A DNA stretch of 45,830 bases from an uncultured Bacteroidales bacterium. Lineage in GTDB: Bacteria; Bacteroidota; Bacteroidia; Bacteroidales; F082. The position numbers and the translations under genes are program-made. Every line of letters starts with the position of its first letter. Position 1 is the first letter of the stretch. This document shows, piece after piece, positions 1-9,706 of the stretch. The DNA lies in assembly GCA_937877465.1 (NCBI GenBank), contig CALFIT010000199.1, forward strand, positions 1 to 45,830, read 5' to 3'. Under the pieces are notes generated by a model that was not told the origin of the DNA, made no database searches, and saw only the letters and a program-made list of their open reading frames with translations.

Positions 1-854
1 ACCCGAAACGCCTGCTCATCGGCGACGACGAGCACGGCTGGGACGACGAAGGCGTGTTCAACTTCGAAGGCGGCTGCTACGCCAAGGTCATCAACCTCGA
101 CAAGGAGAGCGAACCCGACATCTACAACGCCATCAAGCGTAATGCATTGCTGGAGAATGTCACCGTCGATGCCAACGGCAAGATCGACTTCAAGGACAAG
201 AGCGTGACCGAGAACACGCGCGTCAGCTACCCCATCGAGCACATCGAGAAGATCGTCAAGAACGTGCGCCCTGTGTCGTCGGGTCCCGCCGCCAAAAACG
301 TCATCTTCCTCAGCGCCGACGCCTTCGGCGTGTTGCCTCCCGTCAGCATCCTGACGCCCGAGCAGTGCAAATACTACTTCCTGAGCGGCTTCACCGCCAA
401 GCTCGCCGGCACCGAGCGCGGCATCACCGAGCCTACGCCCACCTTCAGCGCATGCTTCGGACAAGCCTTCCTCGAACTGCACCCGACCAAGTACGCCGAG
501 GAACTCGTGAAGAAGATGGAAAAGAGCCACGCCAAGGCCTATCTGGTCAACACCGGCTGGAACGGCACGGGCAAACGCATCTCCATTAAAGACACCCGTG
601 GCATCATCGACGCCATCCTTGACGGCAGCATCGAGAAGGCCCCGACCAAGAAGATCCCATACTTTGACTTCGAAGTACCCACCGCATTGCCTGGCGTCGA
701 CCCAAACATCCTCGACCCGCGCGACACCTACGCCGACAAGGGCGTTTGGGAAGAGAAGGCCAAAGACCTCAGCTCGCGCTTCATCAAGAACTTCGAGAAA
801 TTCACGACCAACGAGGCCGGCAAGGCTTTGGTGGCCGCTGGACCAAAACTGTGA
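1..854 (+). CDS. pckA: Phosphoenolpyruvate carboxykinase (ATP), C-terminal part
   Basis: The gene enters from outside the window and its reading frame runs from base 3 to a TGA at 852-854, so about the last 283 residues are present. The enzyme converts oxaloacetate and ATP to phosphoenolpyruvate, CO2 and ADP in the cytoplasm. It links glycolysis to the C4 branch, and in gut Bacteroidales it often runs toward oxaloacetate. The fragment shows GGCYAK, the FLSGFTAKLAGTE segment, TFSACFG and the LVNTGWNGTGKR stretch typical of the ATP-dependent class. The C-terminus is normal and a strong terminator follows about 50 bp later, so the gene looks intact at this end. Confidence 0.96.
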   Translation, partial: PKRLLIGDDEHGWDDEGVFNFEGGCYAKVINLDKESEPDIYNAIKRNALLENVTVDANGKIDFKDKSVTENTRVSYPIEHIEKIVKNVRPVSSGPAAKNVIFLSADAFGVLPPVSILTPEQCKYYFLSGFTAKLAGTERGITEPTPTFSACFGQAFLELHPTKYAEELVKKMEKSHAKAYLVNTGWNGTGKRISIKDTRGIIDAILDGSIEKAPTKKIPYFDFEVPTALPGVDPNILDPRDTYADKGVWEEKAKDLSSRFIKNFEKFTTNEAGKALVAAGPKL

Positions 855-903
855 TTTGGTTCACGCAGAAATCGCAGAATACGCAGAACTATGAGACTGG
901 CGA

Positions 904-931
904 GCCGCCCCGATTGGGGCGGCTTTTTTTT
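904..931 (+). terminator. Rho-independent terminator after pckA
   Basis: A perfect 8-bp GC-rich stem (GCCGCCCC / GGGGCGGC) with a GATT loop is followed by eight T residues. It lies about 50 bp after the pckA stop and before the promoter of the next gene, so it separates the two transcription units. Confidence 0.93.
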
Positions 932-972
932 ATTCAACTAAAAAAATCCAACAATGTCGTTATTATTTTGCC

Positions 973-980
973 TACTTTTG
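973..980 (+). promoter_or_regulatory. Bacteroidota-type -7 promoter element (TACTTTTG)
   Basis: TACTTTTG fits the TAnnTTTG -7 consensus of Bacteroidota and lies about 50 bp before the ATG at 1031, just after the pckA terminator. No convincing TTTG -33 element sits at the usual spacing, so the call rests on the -7 box and its position. Confidence 0.55.
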
Positions 981-1030
981 CACCTAATTATATAACCATC
1001 AGACAGACAATAAATACTACACTGACTACC

Positions 1031-1654
1031 ATGAAAAAAGTATTCACAATCATCTCAGCTATCATTCTGTGCTTCAACCTAAACGCACAAAACAACTTCG
1101 GAGACGAGGAAGTCATCGTCAGCCCCGATTCGCTGCACCTCTATTTCCACGGCTGTTCGCCCCACGGTGAACGGGTTTCCATCACCAACCACACCTCTGA
1201 AGACTTGGTCGTCAACAGGTGCTACTCGGAGAATTTCCATGTGGAATGTCTCTACGAAGGCGAGAACATCGCCGAAACGGGCATGGTCATCCCCATCGAC
1301 GAGACCATACTTCTTGACACCTATGCCACGCCCTTGGCAAAGGACGTCTACGGCACCCTTTATATCGACACCGACTTCGGCCTCTACACCATCGTCATCT
1401 ATTACGAGAGCGTCTATGGAGTTGAAGACCAAGAGGTTTCGTTCAGCTTGGCACCCAATCCGGCCAACGGGTTCGTCGTCCTCAAGGGCGAAAACATGGA
1501 CACGGTAACCGTCTTCAACGCTCTCGGACAGAAGGTTGTGGAACTTCCAACCGAAGGCGACGAAACCATCATTTCGACTGCGGATTATCCGAATGGCATA
1601 TATTTTGCTAAAGCGGCCAACGGCAAAACACAACGTTTCATTATTGCACATTAA
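1031..1654 (+). CDS. Secreted protein with type IX sorting domain
   Basis: A 207-residue protein. I chose the ATG at 1031 because it opens a clear Sec signal peptide (MKK, hydrophobic core, cut after NLNAQ); the open frame upstream runs through the terminator and cannot be coding. The middle (about 35-130) has a beta-rich pattern like small Ig-like or choice-of-anchor domains, with no motif I can name. The last 70-75 residues carry the type A C-terminal sorting domain pattern: FSLAPNPANGFV, then VFNALGQKVVEL, then YPNGIYFAKAANG. Such tails direct export through the type IX system and surface attachment or release. The biological role is unknown. It has its own promoter. Confidence 0.85.
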   Translation: MKKVFTIISAIILCFNLNAQNNFGDEEVIVSPDSLHLYFHGCSPHGERVSITNHTSEDLVVNRCYSENFHVECLYEGENIAETGMVIPIDETILLDTYATPLAKDVYGTLYIDTDFGLYTIVIYYESVYGVEDQEVSFSLAPNPANGFVVLKGENMDTVTVFNALGQKVVELPTEGDETIISTADYPNGIYFAKAANGKTQRFIIAH

Positions 1655-1687
1655 TCAATTCAACAATAACAACAAAAATCATCAACA

Positions 1688-2485
1688 ATGAAGAAAACCA
1701 TCAGAAGAATCGCTCCTGCGATGCTCGTCCTCCTCGGACTTGCCACCCTTTCGTTCACCGCCAAAGACGGCGTCACACTCAGGCTCCATCCCAACACGGG
1801 CAAGACCTACACCGTAAACGCCAAGCAGACCTCCATGAACATCATGGAAGTGATGGGCCAATCCATGAACTCGACCCAAAGCATGGAAACGCGCCAAACC
1901 TTCACGGCACAGGAAGTCACCGACGCGCAATCCGTGCTCGTGACCCAAGTGGAAGCCATTAAACTGAGCATCTCGCAAATGGGCATGAAGCTCGAATACG
2001 ACTCCGAGCATCCCGAAAAGACCAGCCCGATGTTGGCCGGACAGACCGCCGACATGGAGAAAGGCCTCAACAAGCCCACCACCGTCACCTACAACGCCCT
2101 GGGCGTACTCGTCGGCGACCACAGCGACCTCTCCGCCAACCAATTGGGCAACGTCATCATCAACCTTCCCGAAGAGGAACTCAGCGTGGGTAGCACCTGG
2201 ACCAACGAGAGGACCCAAAGCACGTCCGACATCGAGTTCACGGTCAACACGGAATACACTGTGACCGCCATCTCGAAGAAGAGCGTCGACGTGAGTTTCA
2301 AAGGCATCGTCACTTCCGATGACGTCACTGGCACCACCGAAGGCACCGCCAGCATCAACCCGCAAACGGGCATCGTCATGAAACTCAACGGGAAACAGAA
2401 CATCTCCATGACCATCACCGAACAAGGGATGAGCATTCCCGTCACCACCGCCGCCAACACTACGATTACCGTTGAAGAGAAATAA
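1688..2485 (+). CDS. Secreted DUF6263-like protein
   Basis: A 265-residue protein with a signal peptide (MKKTIRRIAPAMLVLLGLA, cut near SFTAKDG). The body is beta-rich and rich in Thr and Ser. It has the layout of the DUF6263 family of Bacteroidota: an N-terminal 'LRLHPNTGKTYTV' strand, a central 'LSVGSTWT' turn and a C-terminal 'INPQTGIVMKLNGKQNISM' strand pair. The family has no known biochemical function. It starts 33 bp after the sorting-domain gene and ends 17 bp before the alpha-galactosidase, so the three genes probably form one transcript. The family assignment is from memory of the pattern and is less sure than the secretion call. Confidence 0.7.
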   Translation: MKKTIRRIAPAMLVLLGLATLSFTAKDGVTLRLHPNTGKTYTVNAKQTSMNIMEVMGQSMNSTQSMETRQTFTAQEVTDAQSVLVTQVEAIKLSISQMGMKLEYDSEHPEKTSPMLAGQTADMEKGLNKPTTVTYNALGVLVGDHSDLSANQLGNVIINLPEEELSVGSTWTNERTQSTSDIEFTVNTEYTVTAISKKSVDVSFKGIVTSDDVTGTTEGTASINPQTGIVMKLNGKQNISMTITEQGMSIPVTTAANTTITVEEK

Positions 2486-2502
2486 CCCAAAGCCGACACA
2501 CG

Positions 2503-3714
2503 ATGAAACGATTGTTTGCATTCTTGGCCGCGTTGCTGTTGGTCGCTACAGTCACGGCACAAACCGACAAGCCCCAGCCGCTCAGCCAAGAGGAGTTTGA
2601 GGCCTTAAGCCCTACCCCGCCGATGGGTTGGAACAGCTGGAACCGTTTTGGCTGCAATGTCAGCGAGCAACTGCTGATGGAAGCCGCCGATGCCATGGTT
2701 GCCTCGGGCATGAAAGACGCCGGCTACGAATACATCGTCGTCGACGACTGCTGGCAGGTGGACCGTGACGCCGATGGCAACATCGTATGCGACCCCGAGC
2801 GTTTCCCGCACGGCATGAAGTACGTCGCCGACTACATCCACTCGAAAGGCCTGAAGTTCGGGCTTTACTCCTGCGTAGGCACCCACACCTGCGCCGGTCG
2901 CCCCGGCAGCATGGGCCACGAATACCAAGACGCGCTTTACTACGCCCGCAACGGCGTCGACTACCTGAAGTACGACTTCTGCAACAACTGCGGCACCAAC
3001 TCCAAGACCGCCTACACCATCATGCGCGAGGCGTTGAAACAAGCCGGAAGGCCCATCGTGTTCAGCATCTGCGAATGGGGCAGCACCCAGCCTTGGGAAT
3101 GGGGCAAGGGCATCGGACACCTGTGGCGTGCCACGGGCGACATCTGCGACCAATGGGAAGGCCGCGCCAACTGGGGCGGTGTCGGCATGACCAACATCAT
3201 CGACCTCGTGAAAGACCTCTACCCCTACAACGGCCCCGGCCACTGGAACGACCCCGACATGCTTGAAGTCGGCAACGGCGGCATGACGACCATCGAAGAC
3301 CAAAGCCACTTCTCGATGTGGTGCATGTTGGCCGCTCCGCTGATGGCCGGCAACGACCTCGGCGCCATGAGCGACGACACACGCCGCATCCTCACCAACA
3401 AGGACGTCATCGCCATCGACCAAGACCCGCTCGGCGTTCAGGCTCACCTCTCCGTAGACATGGACGACCGCCAGATCTGGGTGAAGCAACTCGCCAACGA
3501 CGAGTGGGCGGTGTGCTTCTTCAACCGTGGCGACAGCGAATGGAAGCTCAACTTCAATTGGAACGACATCCCTGAGCTGCGCTCGGCGGGTGGCGACTTC
3601 AGCGTCTACGACCTTTGGCAACACAAGACCATCGCGAAGTCCATCACGAAGAATGCTAATTCCACCATCCCTTCGCACGGCGTATTCATGGTCAGGCTCA
3701 CCCCTGCCAAATAA
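2503..3714 (+). CDS. Alpha-galactosidase, glycoside hydrolase family 27
   Basis: A 403-residue exported enzyme with a signal peptide of about 20 residues (cut after VTAQ). It should remove terminal alpha-linked galactose from oligosaccharides or galactomannans in the periplasm. The TIM barrel starts at TPPMGWNSWNRF, a hallmark of GH27. The nucleophile is Asp158 in YLKYDFCNN and the acid/base is Asp213 in RATGDICDQW. The short C-terminal beta-sandwich typical of the family is present and there is no added carbohydrate-binding module. No SusC/SusD pair or other glycosidase lies nearby, so this is not an evident polysaccharide utilization locus. Confidence 0.95.
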   Translation: MKRLFAFLAALLLVATVTAQTDKPQPLSQEEFEALSPTPPMGWNSWNRFGCNVSEQLLMEAADAMVASGMKDAGYEYIVVDDCWQVDRDADGNIVCDPERFPHGMKYVADYIHSKGLKFGLYSCVGTHTCAGRPGSMGHEYQDALYYARNGVDYLKYDFCNNCGTNSKTAYTIMREALKQAGRPIVFSICEWGSTQPWEWGKGIGHLWRATGDICDQWEGRANWGGVGMTNIIDLVKDLYPYNGPGHWNDPDMLEVGNGGMTTIEDQSHFSMWCMLAAPLMAGNDLGAMSDDTRRILTNKDVIAIDQDPLGVQAHLSVDMDDRQIWVKQLANDEWAVCFFNRGDSEWKLNFNWNDIPELRSAGGDFSVYDLWQHKTIAKSITKNANSTIPSHGVFMVRLTPAK

Positions 3715-3734
3715 GCCCTTTCGCGACAAAAAGC

Positions 3735-3770
3735 AAAGCCCGTCGAGTCGTCTCGGCGGGCTTTCGTTTT
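3735..3770. terminator. Bidirectional terminator between GH27 gene and dnaN
   Basis: A 13-bp stem (AAAGCCCGTCGAG paired with CTCGGCGGGCTTT, one G-T wobble) closes a TCGT loop. T-rich tracts follow on the plus side (CGTTTT) and, read from the minus strand, on the other side. It lies between the stops of two converging genes and can end both transcripts. Confidence 0.9.
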
Positions 3771-3785
3771 CAGTAAGGAGCCAAC

Positions 3786-4910
3786 TCAGTTGAGCATGAC
3801 CGGCATGAGGAGCATCAGCAGGTCTTCGGCCTCGTTTTCGTTGTCGGCAGGCGTGATGATGCCGGCGCGGTTGGGGGCCGACATGTCGATCTTGATCGTC
3901 TCGGAGTCGAAGTTGCTCAGCATCTCTTGCAGGAAGCGCGAGTTGAAGCCAATCTCCATGTCGTCGCCCGAATAGCTGCACGCGAGGCGTTCCTTGGCCT
4001 CGTTGTAGAAGTCGATGTCTTCTGCCGTCAGCATGATTTCCTGGCCCGTGATGCGGAAACGCACCTGATGGGTGGCCTTGCTGGAGAATACGGCCACACG
4101 GCGGATGGCCGCGAGGAACGTCTGACGGTCGATGGTCATCTGGCAGGGGTTGTTCTTCGGGATGACGGCTTCGTAGTTGGGATAGCGGCCTTCGATGAGG
4201 CGGCACACCAGCACATAGTCGCCGAAGACAAACGAGGCGTTGGTCTTGTTGAACTCGATGCGCACCGGCTCGTCGGCGAGTCCGGCGAGGATGCTTTTCA
4301 GCTGGTTGATGGGCTTCTTGGGCATGATGAACGAGGCCACCACGTCAGATTTCACGTCCATTCTTCTGTAACGCACCAACTTGTGCGCGTCGGTGGCGAC
4401 GAAGGTGAGGTAGTTCTCGGTCATCTCCATCAGCACGCCCGACATGATGGGGCGAATCTCGTCCATGCCCGTGGCGAAGACGGTCTTCTCGAAGCCCTTG
4501 GCTAACACGTCGGCGGGGATCTCCCACACCAAGGTGTCGGCCATCACGGGCAGCTGCGGGAACTCGTCGCTCTTGTGACCCGCCAGCTTGTAGCGGCCTT
4601 CGCCGGCAATCAGCTCGACGGCCAAGGTGCTGTCGTCGACCGCAACCGTGATCGGCACGTCGGGGAAGTTCTTCATGATTTCGAGCAGCAGGCGGGCAGG
4701 AATCGTCACCTCGCCAATGCCTTCCACCATGTCGGGCACCATGCTGACCGCCATGGTCACGTCGAGGTCGGAAGTCGTGATTTTCAGTTCGTTCTCAGTC
4801 AGTTGAAACAGGAAATCGTCCAAGATGGGCAGGGTGTTCTTTGAGCCGATGACACCGCTCAGGGCTTGGAGATTCTTCAACAATTTAAGGCTTGATACTA
4901 TGAATTTCAT
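3786..4910 (-). CDS. dnaN: DNA polymerase III beta subunit (sliding clamp)
   Basis: A 374-residue protein of normal family length. It forms the ring-shaped clamp that holds the replicative polymerase on DNA. The N-terminus MKFIVSSLKLLKNLQ, the GVIGSKNTLPILDDFLF segment, ARLLLEIMKNFPD, the ATDAHKLVRYRR segment and the C-terminal LMPVMLN are all clamp landmarks across its three repeats. It converges on the GH27 gene. dnaA is not in the window and no DnaA-box cluster was noticed in the 107 bp upstream, so the origin need not be here. Confidence 0.97.
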   Translation of the reverse strand: MKFIVSSLKLLKNLQALSGVIGSKNTLPILDDFLFQLTENELKITTSDLDVTMAVSMVPDMVEGIGEVTIPARLLLEIMKNFPDVPITVAVDDSTLAVELIAGEGRYKLAGHKSDEFPQLPVMADTLVWEIPADVLAKGFEKTVFATGMDEIRPIMSGVLMEMTENYLTFVATDAHKLVRYRRMDVKSDVVASFIMPKKPINQLKSILAGLADEPVRIEFNKTNASFVFGDYVLVCRLIEGRYPNYEAVIPKNNPCQMTIDRQTFLAAIRRVAVFSSKATHQVRFRITGQEIMLTAEDIDFYNEAKERLACSYSGDDMEIGFNSRFLQEMLSNFDSETIKIDMSAPNRAGIITPADNENEAEDLLMLLMPVMLN

Positions 4911-5017
4911 ATAGATAGGGTTTTTATTGTTCTCGCTTTTTCAATCGGTAAAAGTACAAATAATTACAACATCACGGGCAAAATATCGAAAAAAACGTCA
5001 AATTTTTCATTTTGGCA

Positions 5018-8000
5018 TCAATTCAGTCCGGCATATTTCAGTCGGTTGAGGAAGTCGAGCATCGACTCGTAAGGCACCGCGACGTATTGGAAGCGCTTGT
5101 CGTCCTTGGTGCGGGTGCGGTTCTTTTCCTTGGTGTCGGCCAACCGCTGGTTGATGTCGGAATAGGTGCAATGCACTTGGAACTGTCCGTCGCCACTGTT
5201 GTAGTTGATGTAGGTCTGGAACATGTCGTACTCGAAATAATAGGTGATGTTGCCCAAGCGACGGTCGAACACCACATAGCCGTCCACATACTTGTTGACG
5301 ATGTGGCTGCCGAAGTTGCCCAAGCCAATCTTGCCCACCGAAACGAAGGCGTGCAGCTGGTCGTTCCACACCATCTTCAGGTCGGGGATGACGATGGTAT
5401 TGCAGTAGAAATCAGACGATTCCATCTGCGGATAGCCTTCCAGTTCGATGGCTTTCCTCCGTTCCTCGGTCTTTTCGTCGTCGTTCTTTGAGCGGAAATA
5501 ATGCAGATAAGGCGTTTGCGTCAGGTCGATGGACTCGCCGCCGATGTTGGCATACACCTCGGCCATCGATTCCATGGCCTTGTCGTCGAAGACCGGGGCC
5601 TTGAACACGTTGAGTCCGCTGAGCGTGATGCTGTCGTTGGGATATTGGGCGTACTCGCCATGTACGACGAAATCGGCCAAAGGCGTCACGAAGCCCAAGC
5701 CGAAGCTGCCCTCTCCCCTGACGACGCCACGCGAGTCGAGTTCGAGGCGGGTGTCGTATTGGGTGTCGTCGGTCACCACGAAACGCAGGCTGTCGGCATC
5801 GAAACCAAGGGTGCCGTTGGCGGGTGCGGTTTCGTCGAGGTCGGTCCGCCCGTCCTTCGGCGTGAGGAACGAGCCGAAGTAGCCGCCGTCGATGGCCAAT
5901 TCATAATAGAGTCCGTTGGTCATCCGTGGGTCGTCGTCGCGGATGCGTTCCATGTCGACGGGAATCCTGATGTCGGCAGGGTCGATGGAGGTGGCCGAGA
6001 CAAACCAATGGTTCAAGGCGGCGATACTGTCGACAATGGGTTCTGCCACAGGCATTTCGGCTTGAGGCGTTTCTTCTGCCATCTCGGAGGGTTCCATGTC
6101 GGAAGGCTCAGCCAACGAGTCCATCGGCATGTCGGTCCATTGCGGCTGCGGCTCCTCGAAGGCGAGCAAGGCAAACCGTCCGTCGTAGTAGCCTAATGCT
6201 TCGGTGGCCGTCAAGGTCAGGCGGCCTTGGAAGCCGAACTGCGTGCTCAGCTTAAAGTCGGAACCGTCGGCGATTTGGGCGTAGCCGTGCGTGATGCCTT
6301 CGACGGGCACGATGGTATCGAAATGGATCGGGGTGCTGAGGCCTTGGGCGTTGGTGTAGTCCCAAACGCCTTGCGCGTCATAGTAGTTGCGGCTGTGGAT
6401 GTTGACCACGGCATCTTTATATAGGTGCCAACCGTTCAGCGTGTCGGCCAAAAGCTCGCCGCTGACGGGTTCAAGCCTCGACTCCGCGTTGATGTCGACA
6501 TCGTGCATATAGGGGAACACGGCGGCATCGGCCACGCGGATGATCTTCACGTCGTGGGCATGAATCACATAGTTGGTCATGTCGTATTCCGCGCTCATGC
6601 TGTAGAACTGCAAAGAGTCCTGCTCGGGCACGAGCGAGATGAACTTGGAGGCGTTGTTGTGTACGGCCAAAAGCTCCTCATGGGTGGTGGCGGTGGCATA
6701 GTCGCCGAAGCTCTCGACGGGGTTGTAGAGATGCAGGCTGTTGGTCGTCATGTCCCACTCGGCTTCCTTCAACGAGCATACGAAGCGGTTCATCGGGAAG
6801 TCGAGGTTGCTGTTCATGTCCAAGTAGTCATATTGCACCTTTTGGGCGTCGAAGTCGACGTTGGCGCGGTAGTTGGTTGCCGCAAAAGCCACTGCCGAGG
6901 TGTCGGAGGAATAGAGCATGAAGTTGGCCGAGTCGGCCACGAAAGTCCTGGAATCCAATGCGAAATGGTCGGAGTCGAACTCCGTGAGGCCGAACTTCAG
7001 CTTGCCGTCGGCAGAATAGCCGTCGGGCGACAGCGAGGTCTTACCCGAGAAATAGGTGTCGCCGTACATGCAGATCGGGTTGTCGATGGTCTCGGTGGTC
7101 AGCTCCGGCTTGCCGACGTCCCATTTCAGCCGCAGCGCGTCGGCATTGGCCATCGGGTATTTCGTGCCGTCGTCAAGCGGGACCATCTTGAACTGGTTGG
7201 TGATGGCGGTCACCGAGTCGAGGTAGAACATGAAACGGTCGCCCTTGAACGAAGCCGTCAGGTAATCGAGCCGTCCCGCGCCGTAGAAACCGCTTTCGGA
7301 GAGGTGTACCAGCTGATGGAAGCGTCCCGACCCGTCGAACATGGGATAGGAAGCCTCGTCGTCGTCACCAATCTGATGGTCGAAGCCCAAGGAATAGTCG
7401 TCCATCACCACAAGAGGCTCGACGATATTGGGCATGATGCCGCCCGAAACCAACTCGCCGTCAAACTTCACCTTGCGCATCGAGAGGTCGTTGAGGCTGT
7501 CGACGACGAAAGGATACAGGCTGTAGTAGAACTTGCCTTCGAGGTCGGCGGCGGTCATCACCGAGTCGACGTTGCCCGGATGGAACACGCCGCCGTTGAT
7601 GCGCCGATAAAACTTGTAGCCCTCAGCCTCGCTATGGAAGATGGGATATTCGGGCGTTTCGTAGCGGCTCGACTTGTTGTCGCCACGGTCGATTTCCAAA
7701 CGTCCTTGCAACTTCTCAAGCGTCCCGTTGACAGGGATGATCTGATGGTCGCGCTTGGCATAGAAACGCAGCGAGTCCACCTTAACCATATTGATGGTGA
7801 AGTCCTTGTAGGAGAACTCGCAGTCTTTGGTGAAGAACTCGAACATGCCGGCCAGGATGCCGCCCGAGAACTTGAAATTGCGGTCTTTTGTGAAGACCAA
7901 CCGGCCATTGTCGGGCACGATGACCACATGCTTGCGGTCGCTCAGCGCGATGGCCGAGCCGTCAACGCCGTCGATCTGGCTGGTGATGCCGTAGACGAGC

Positions 8001-9691
8001 AAGTCGTTGGTATTCAAGTCGACACGGGCGTTAGGTTGACGGTTTGTGGTCATCGAATGCAGTTTGATAACATCAAAATCGGTCTCTTCGCGCGACGAGT
8101 CCACCACATCGAAGAAGCGGGGCAAAGCCGTCACCCACTTGGTGTCGTCTTCATATTCCACAAACCCTTCGGCCTGTAGTTTGAGCAGCATCGAGATCAC
8201 CTGCTCTATAGGATAACCCAGATATGAGGCCAAGTCGCCAGAATAAAAATGCACCTGCCGGTCGGCATTGTCGAAACCCTTTAGGAACTTCTCCACACGA
8301 ACCATGGGATGCGTCCCGTCAAGGCCTTGCAGTTTCTTGAAATCTTCGTTACGGTAGTAATTCACCGAAACCACATTACCCTCGCTGTTGGGATTCACGC
8401 CTTCCATGCGTCTGAAATCCACATGATTGCCGTCGACATTCCAATACAAAGCCTCAATAAAGAGGTCTAAGCCATGATAATAATCGTGGAAAGGACCGTC
8501 GCCATAACCTTGTTCCGACCTGAAAGCCATCATTTTACGGGAGCCGTTGTCGTACCGAAAGCCCAGATTGTTGTGATACAACGAATCCATGGTGGCCCCT
8601 GAGACCGAATCCACGAGATAGAGTCGCAAGGCCACATGATTGGAGACCAAAACCTCGTCTTCCGACATCACGAACTGAGGCGCCTCGACTTTCATCACCT
8701 CTCGACCCTCTTGACGGAAATGGAATACCGCTTTGTTGTTCATGCCGCCAAACACCTCCACCTGATTGCCCATCATGCCGATGCCGCCCTCAAAGTCAAT
8801 GCCTCGCATCAGATTGGGAATCACATAATCACTTCGATAGGAACGTGCGCTGGGAAACATCGTCTTCTCGTTGGGCGCGTTCACCAACACCTTGTCCTCG
8901 AAACGGCATAGGATGTCTTGGTCGAAATGCCGGCGCTCGTGAAACACCACCGAGTCGATGGCATACTCCGAGCGGTTCAGATTCAGCGTATAGTAATCAG
9001 GCAAAGTGACAAACACCTTATCGGCCGGAATACCGAACCGCGACCAATCGGCCTGTCCTCCCATGCCTTCCCAATGGTTGTCGTCGAGATAATAGACGCC
9101 TTTGGTATTCTTGATTACGGATTCGTCTTTCTGGGAGGCCAACACCAGATTGCCGTCCACCGTCAGTTCAAAACTCTCCTTCGACGGAAAACCCAACAAG
9201 GCGTCGCGCAAAAGCCACTTGGAGTTGCCTTTGGCCGACAGCACCTTCTCCGCGAAGATCTTCTGGCAGGCCGAGAGGTACTTGTCCATGCCGTTCATCG
9301 ACTTCTGCGACTTCGACGCGGTGTATTGCAGCCAGTTGTTCACGTCCTTGTGGGGCAAGCCCGCCGTGGGAATCCTTTGCAGCACCTCCACGAAGTTGAA
9401 GATGTTGGCATAGGCCCTTGCGCCGCTCTTCGAATGATACAGCTCGCAAAGTTGCATCACGGTATTAATCTCTGAATCAGAGTAGTAGCTATCCCAAACG
9501 CCTTGAAGTGCTTGCATCATCTTGGCCGCCTCGTCGCGGTCTTGCTTCGAGGTCGAAGAGTTCAGATAGGCCGTCAACGCCTCGTAGAACGCCGTCTTTT
9601 CCGTCGGGAAAAACGCTTGGGCAAAGGCCGACGATGCCCCGAAAAAGAGGGCAAAAACTAGGGTAAGGATTCCTTTTTTCATTCGTTTCAT
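5018..9691 (-). CDS. Very large secreted protein of unknown function (1557 aa)
   Basis: I do not recognise the family. A signal peptide (MKRMKKGILTLVFALFFGAS, cut near AFAQ) precedes a helical region to about residue 150. A very long body of short beta strands follows, with recurring motifs such as SLRF, FxxGxL and DSVxxF, like stacked structural repeats. Around 500-540 a stretch beginning LASYLGYPIEQVISMLLK reads like a winged helix, odd for an exported protein. An acidic Pro/Glu/Met-rich linker (about 1190-1230) separates the last third. There is no sorting domain, lipobox or membrane helix after the signal, so it is probably periplasmic. A second ATG lies three codons in. It stands between dnaN and prmA on the same strand; the 107-bp gap to dnaN holds nothing clear. 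Confidence 0.8.
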   Translation of the reverse strand: MKRMKKGILTLVFALFFGASSAFAQAFFPTEKTAFYEALTAYLNSSTSKQDRDEAAKMMQALQGVWDSYYSDSEINTVMQLCELYHSKSGARAYANIFNFVEVLQRIPTAGLPHKDVNNWLQYTASKSQKSMNGMDKYLSACQKIFAEKVLSAKGNSKWLLRDALLGFPSKESFELTVDGNLVLASQKDESVIKNTKGVYYLDDNHWEGMGGQADWSRFGIPADKVFVTLPDYYTLNLNRSEYAIDSVVFHERRHFDQDILCRFEDKVLVNAPNEKTMFPSARSYRSDYVIPNLMRGIDFEGGIGMMGNQVEVFGGMNNKAVFHFRQEGREVMKVEAPQFVMSEDEVLVSNHVALRLYLVDSVSGATMDSLYHNNLGFRYDNGSRKMMAFRSEQGYGDGPFHDYYHGLDLFIEALYWNVDGNHVDFRRMEGVNPNSEGNVVSVNYYRNEDFKKLQGLDGTHPMVRVEKFLKGFDNADRQVHFYSGDLASYLGYPIEQVISMLLKLQAEGFVEYEDDTKWVTALPRFFDVVDSSREETDFDVIKLHSMTTNRQPNARVDLNTNDLLVYGITSQIDGVDGSAIALSDRKHVVIVPDNGRLVFTKDRNFKFSGGILAGMFEFFTKDCEFSYKDFTINMVKVDSLRFYAKRDHQIIPVNGTLEKLQGRLEIDRGDNKSSRYETPEYPIFHSEAEGYKFYRRINGGVFHPGNVDSVMTAADLEGKFYYSLYPFVVDSLNDLSMRKVKFDGELVSGGIMPNIVEPLVVMDDYSLGFDHQIGDDDEASYPMFDGSGRFHQLVHLSESGFYGAGRLDYLTASFKGDRFMFYLDSVTAITNQFKMVPLDDGTKYPMANADALRLKWDVGKPELTTETIDNPICMYGDTYFSGKTSLSPDGYSADGKLKFGLTEFDSDHFALDSRTFVADSANFMLYSSDTSAVAFAATNYRANVDFDAQKVQYDYLDMNSNLDFPMNRFVCSLKEAEWDMTTNSLHLYNPVESFGDYATATTHEELLAVHNNASKFISLVPEQDSLQFYSMSAEYDMTNYVIHAHDVKIIRVADAAVFPYMHDVDINAESRLEPVSGELLADTLNGWHLYKDAVVNIHSRNYYDAQGVWDYTNAQGLSTPIHFDTIVPVEGITHGYAQIADGSDFKLSTQFGFQGRLTLTATEALGYYDGRFALLAFEEPQPQWTDMPMDSLAEPSDMEPSEMAEETPQAEMPVAEPIVDSIAALNHWFVSATSIDPADIRIPVDMERIRDDDPRMTNGLYYELAIDGGYFGSFLTPKDGRTDLDETAPANGTLGFDADSLRFVVTDDTQYDTRLELDSRGVVRGEGSFGLGFVTPLADFVVHGEYAQYPNDSITLSGLNVFKAPVFDDKAMESMAEVYANIGGESIDLTQTPYLHYFRSKNDDEKTEERRKAIELEGYPQMESSDFYCNTIVIPDLKMVWNDQLHAFVSVGKIGLGNFGSHIVNKYVDGYVVFDRRLGNITYYFEYDMFQTYINYNSGDGQFQVHCTYSDINQRLADTKEKNRTRTKDDKRFQYVAVPYESMLDFLNRLKYAGLN

Positions 9692-9706
9692 CTATTTATG
9701 AATCAA

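Noticed and set aside
6425..8179. Long plus-strand open frames opposite the 1557-residue gene
   Set aside because: Composition is typical of antisense frames in GC-rich DNA, and the minus frame has a signal peptide and continues unbroken for 1557 codons.
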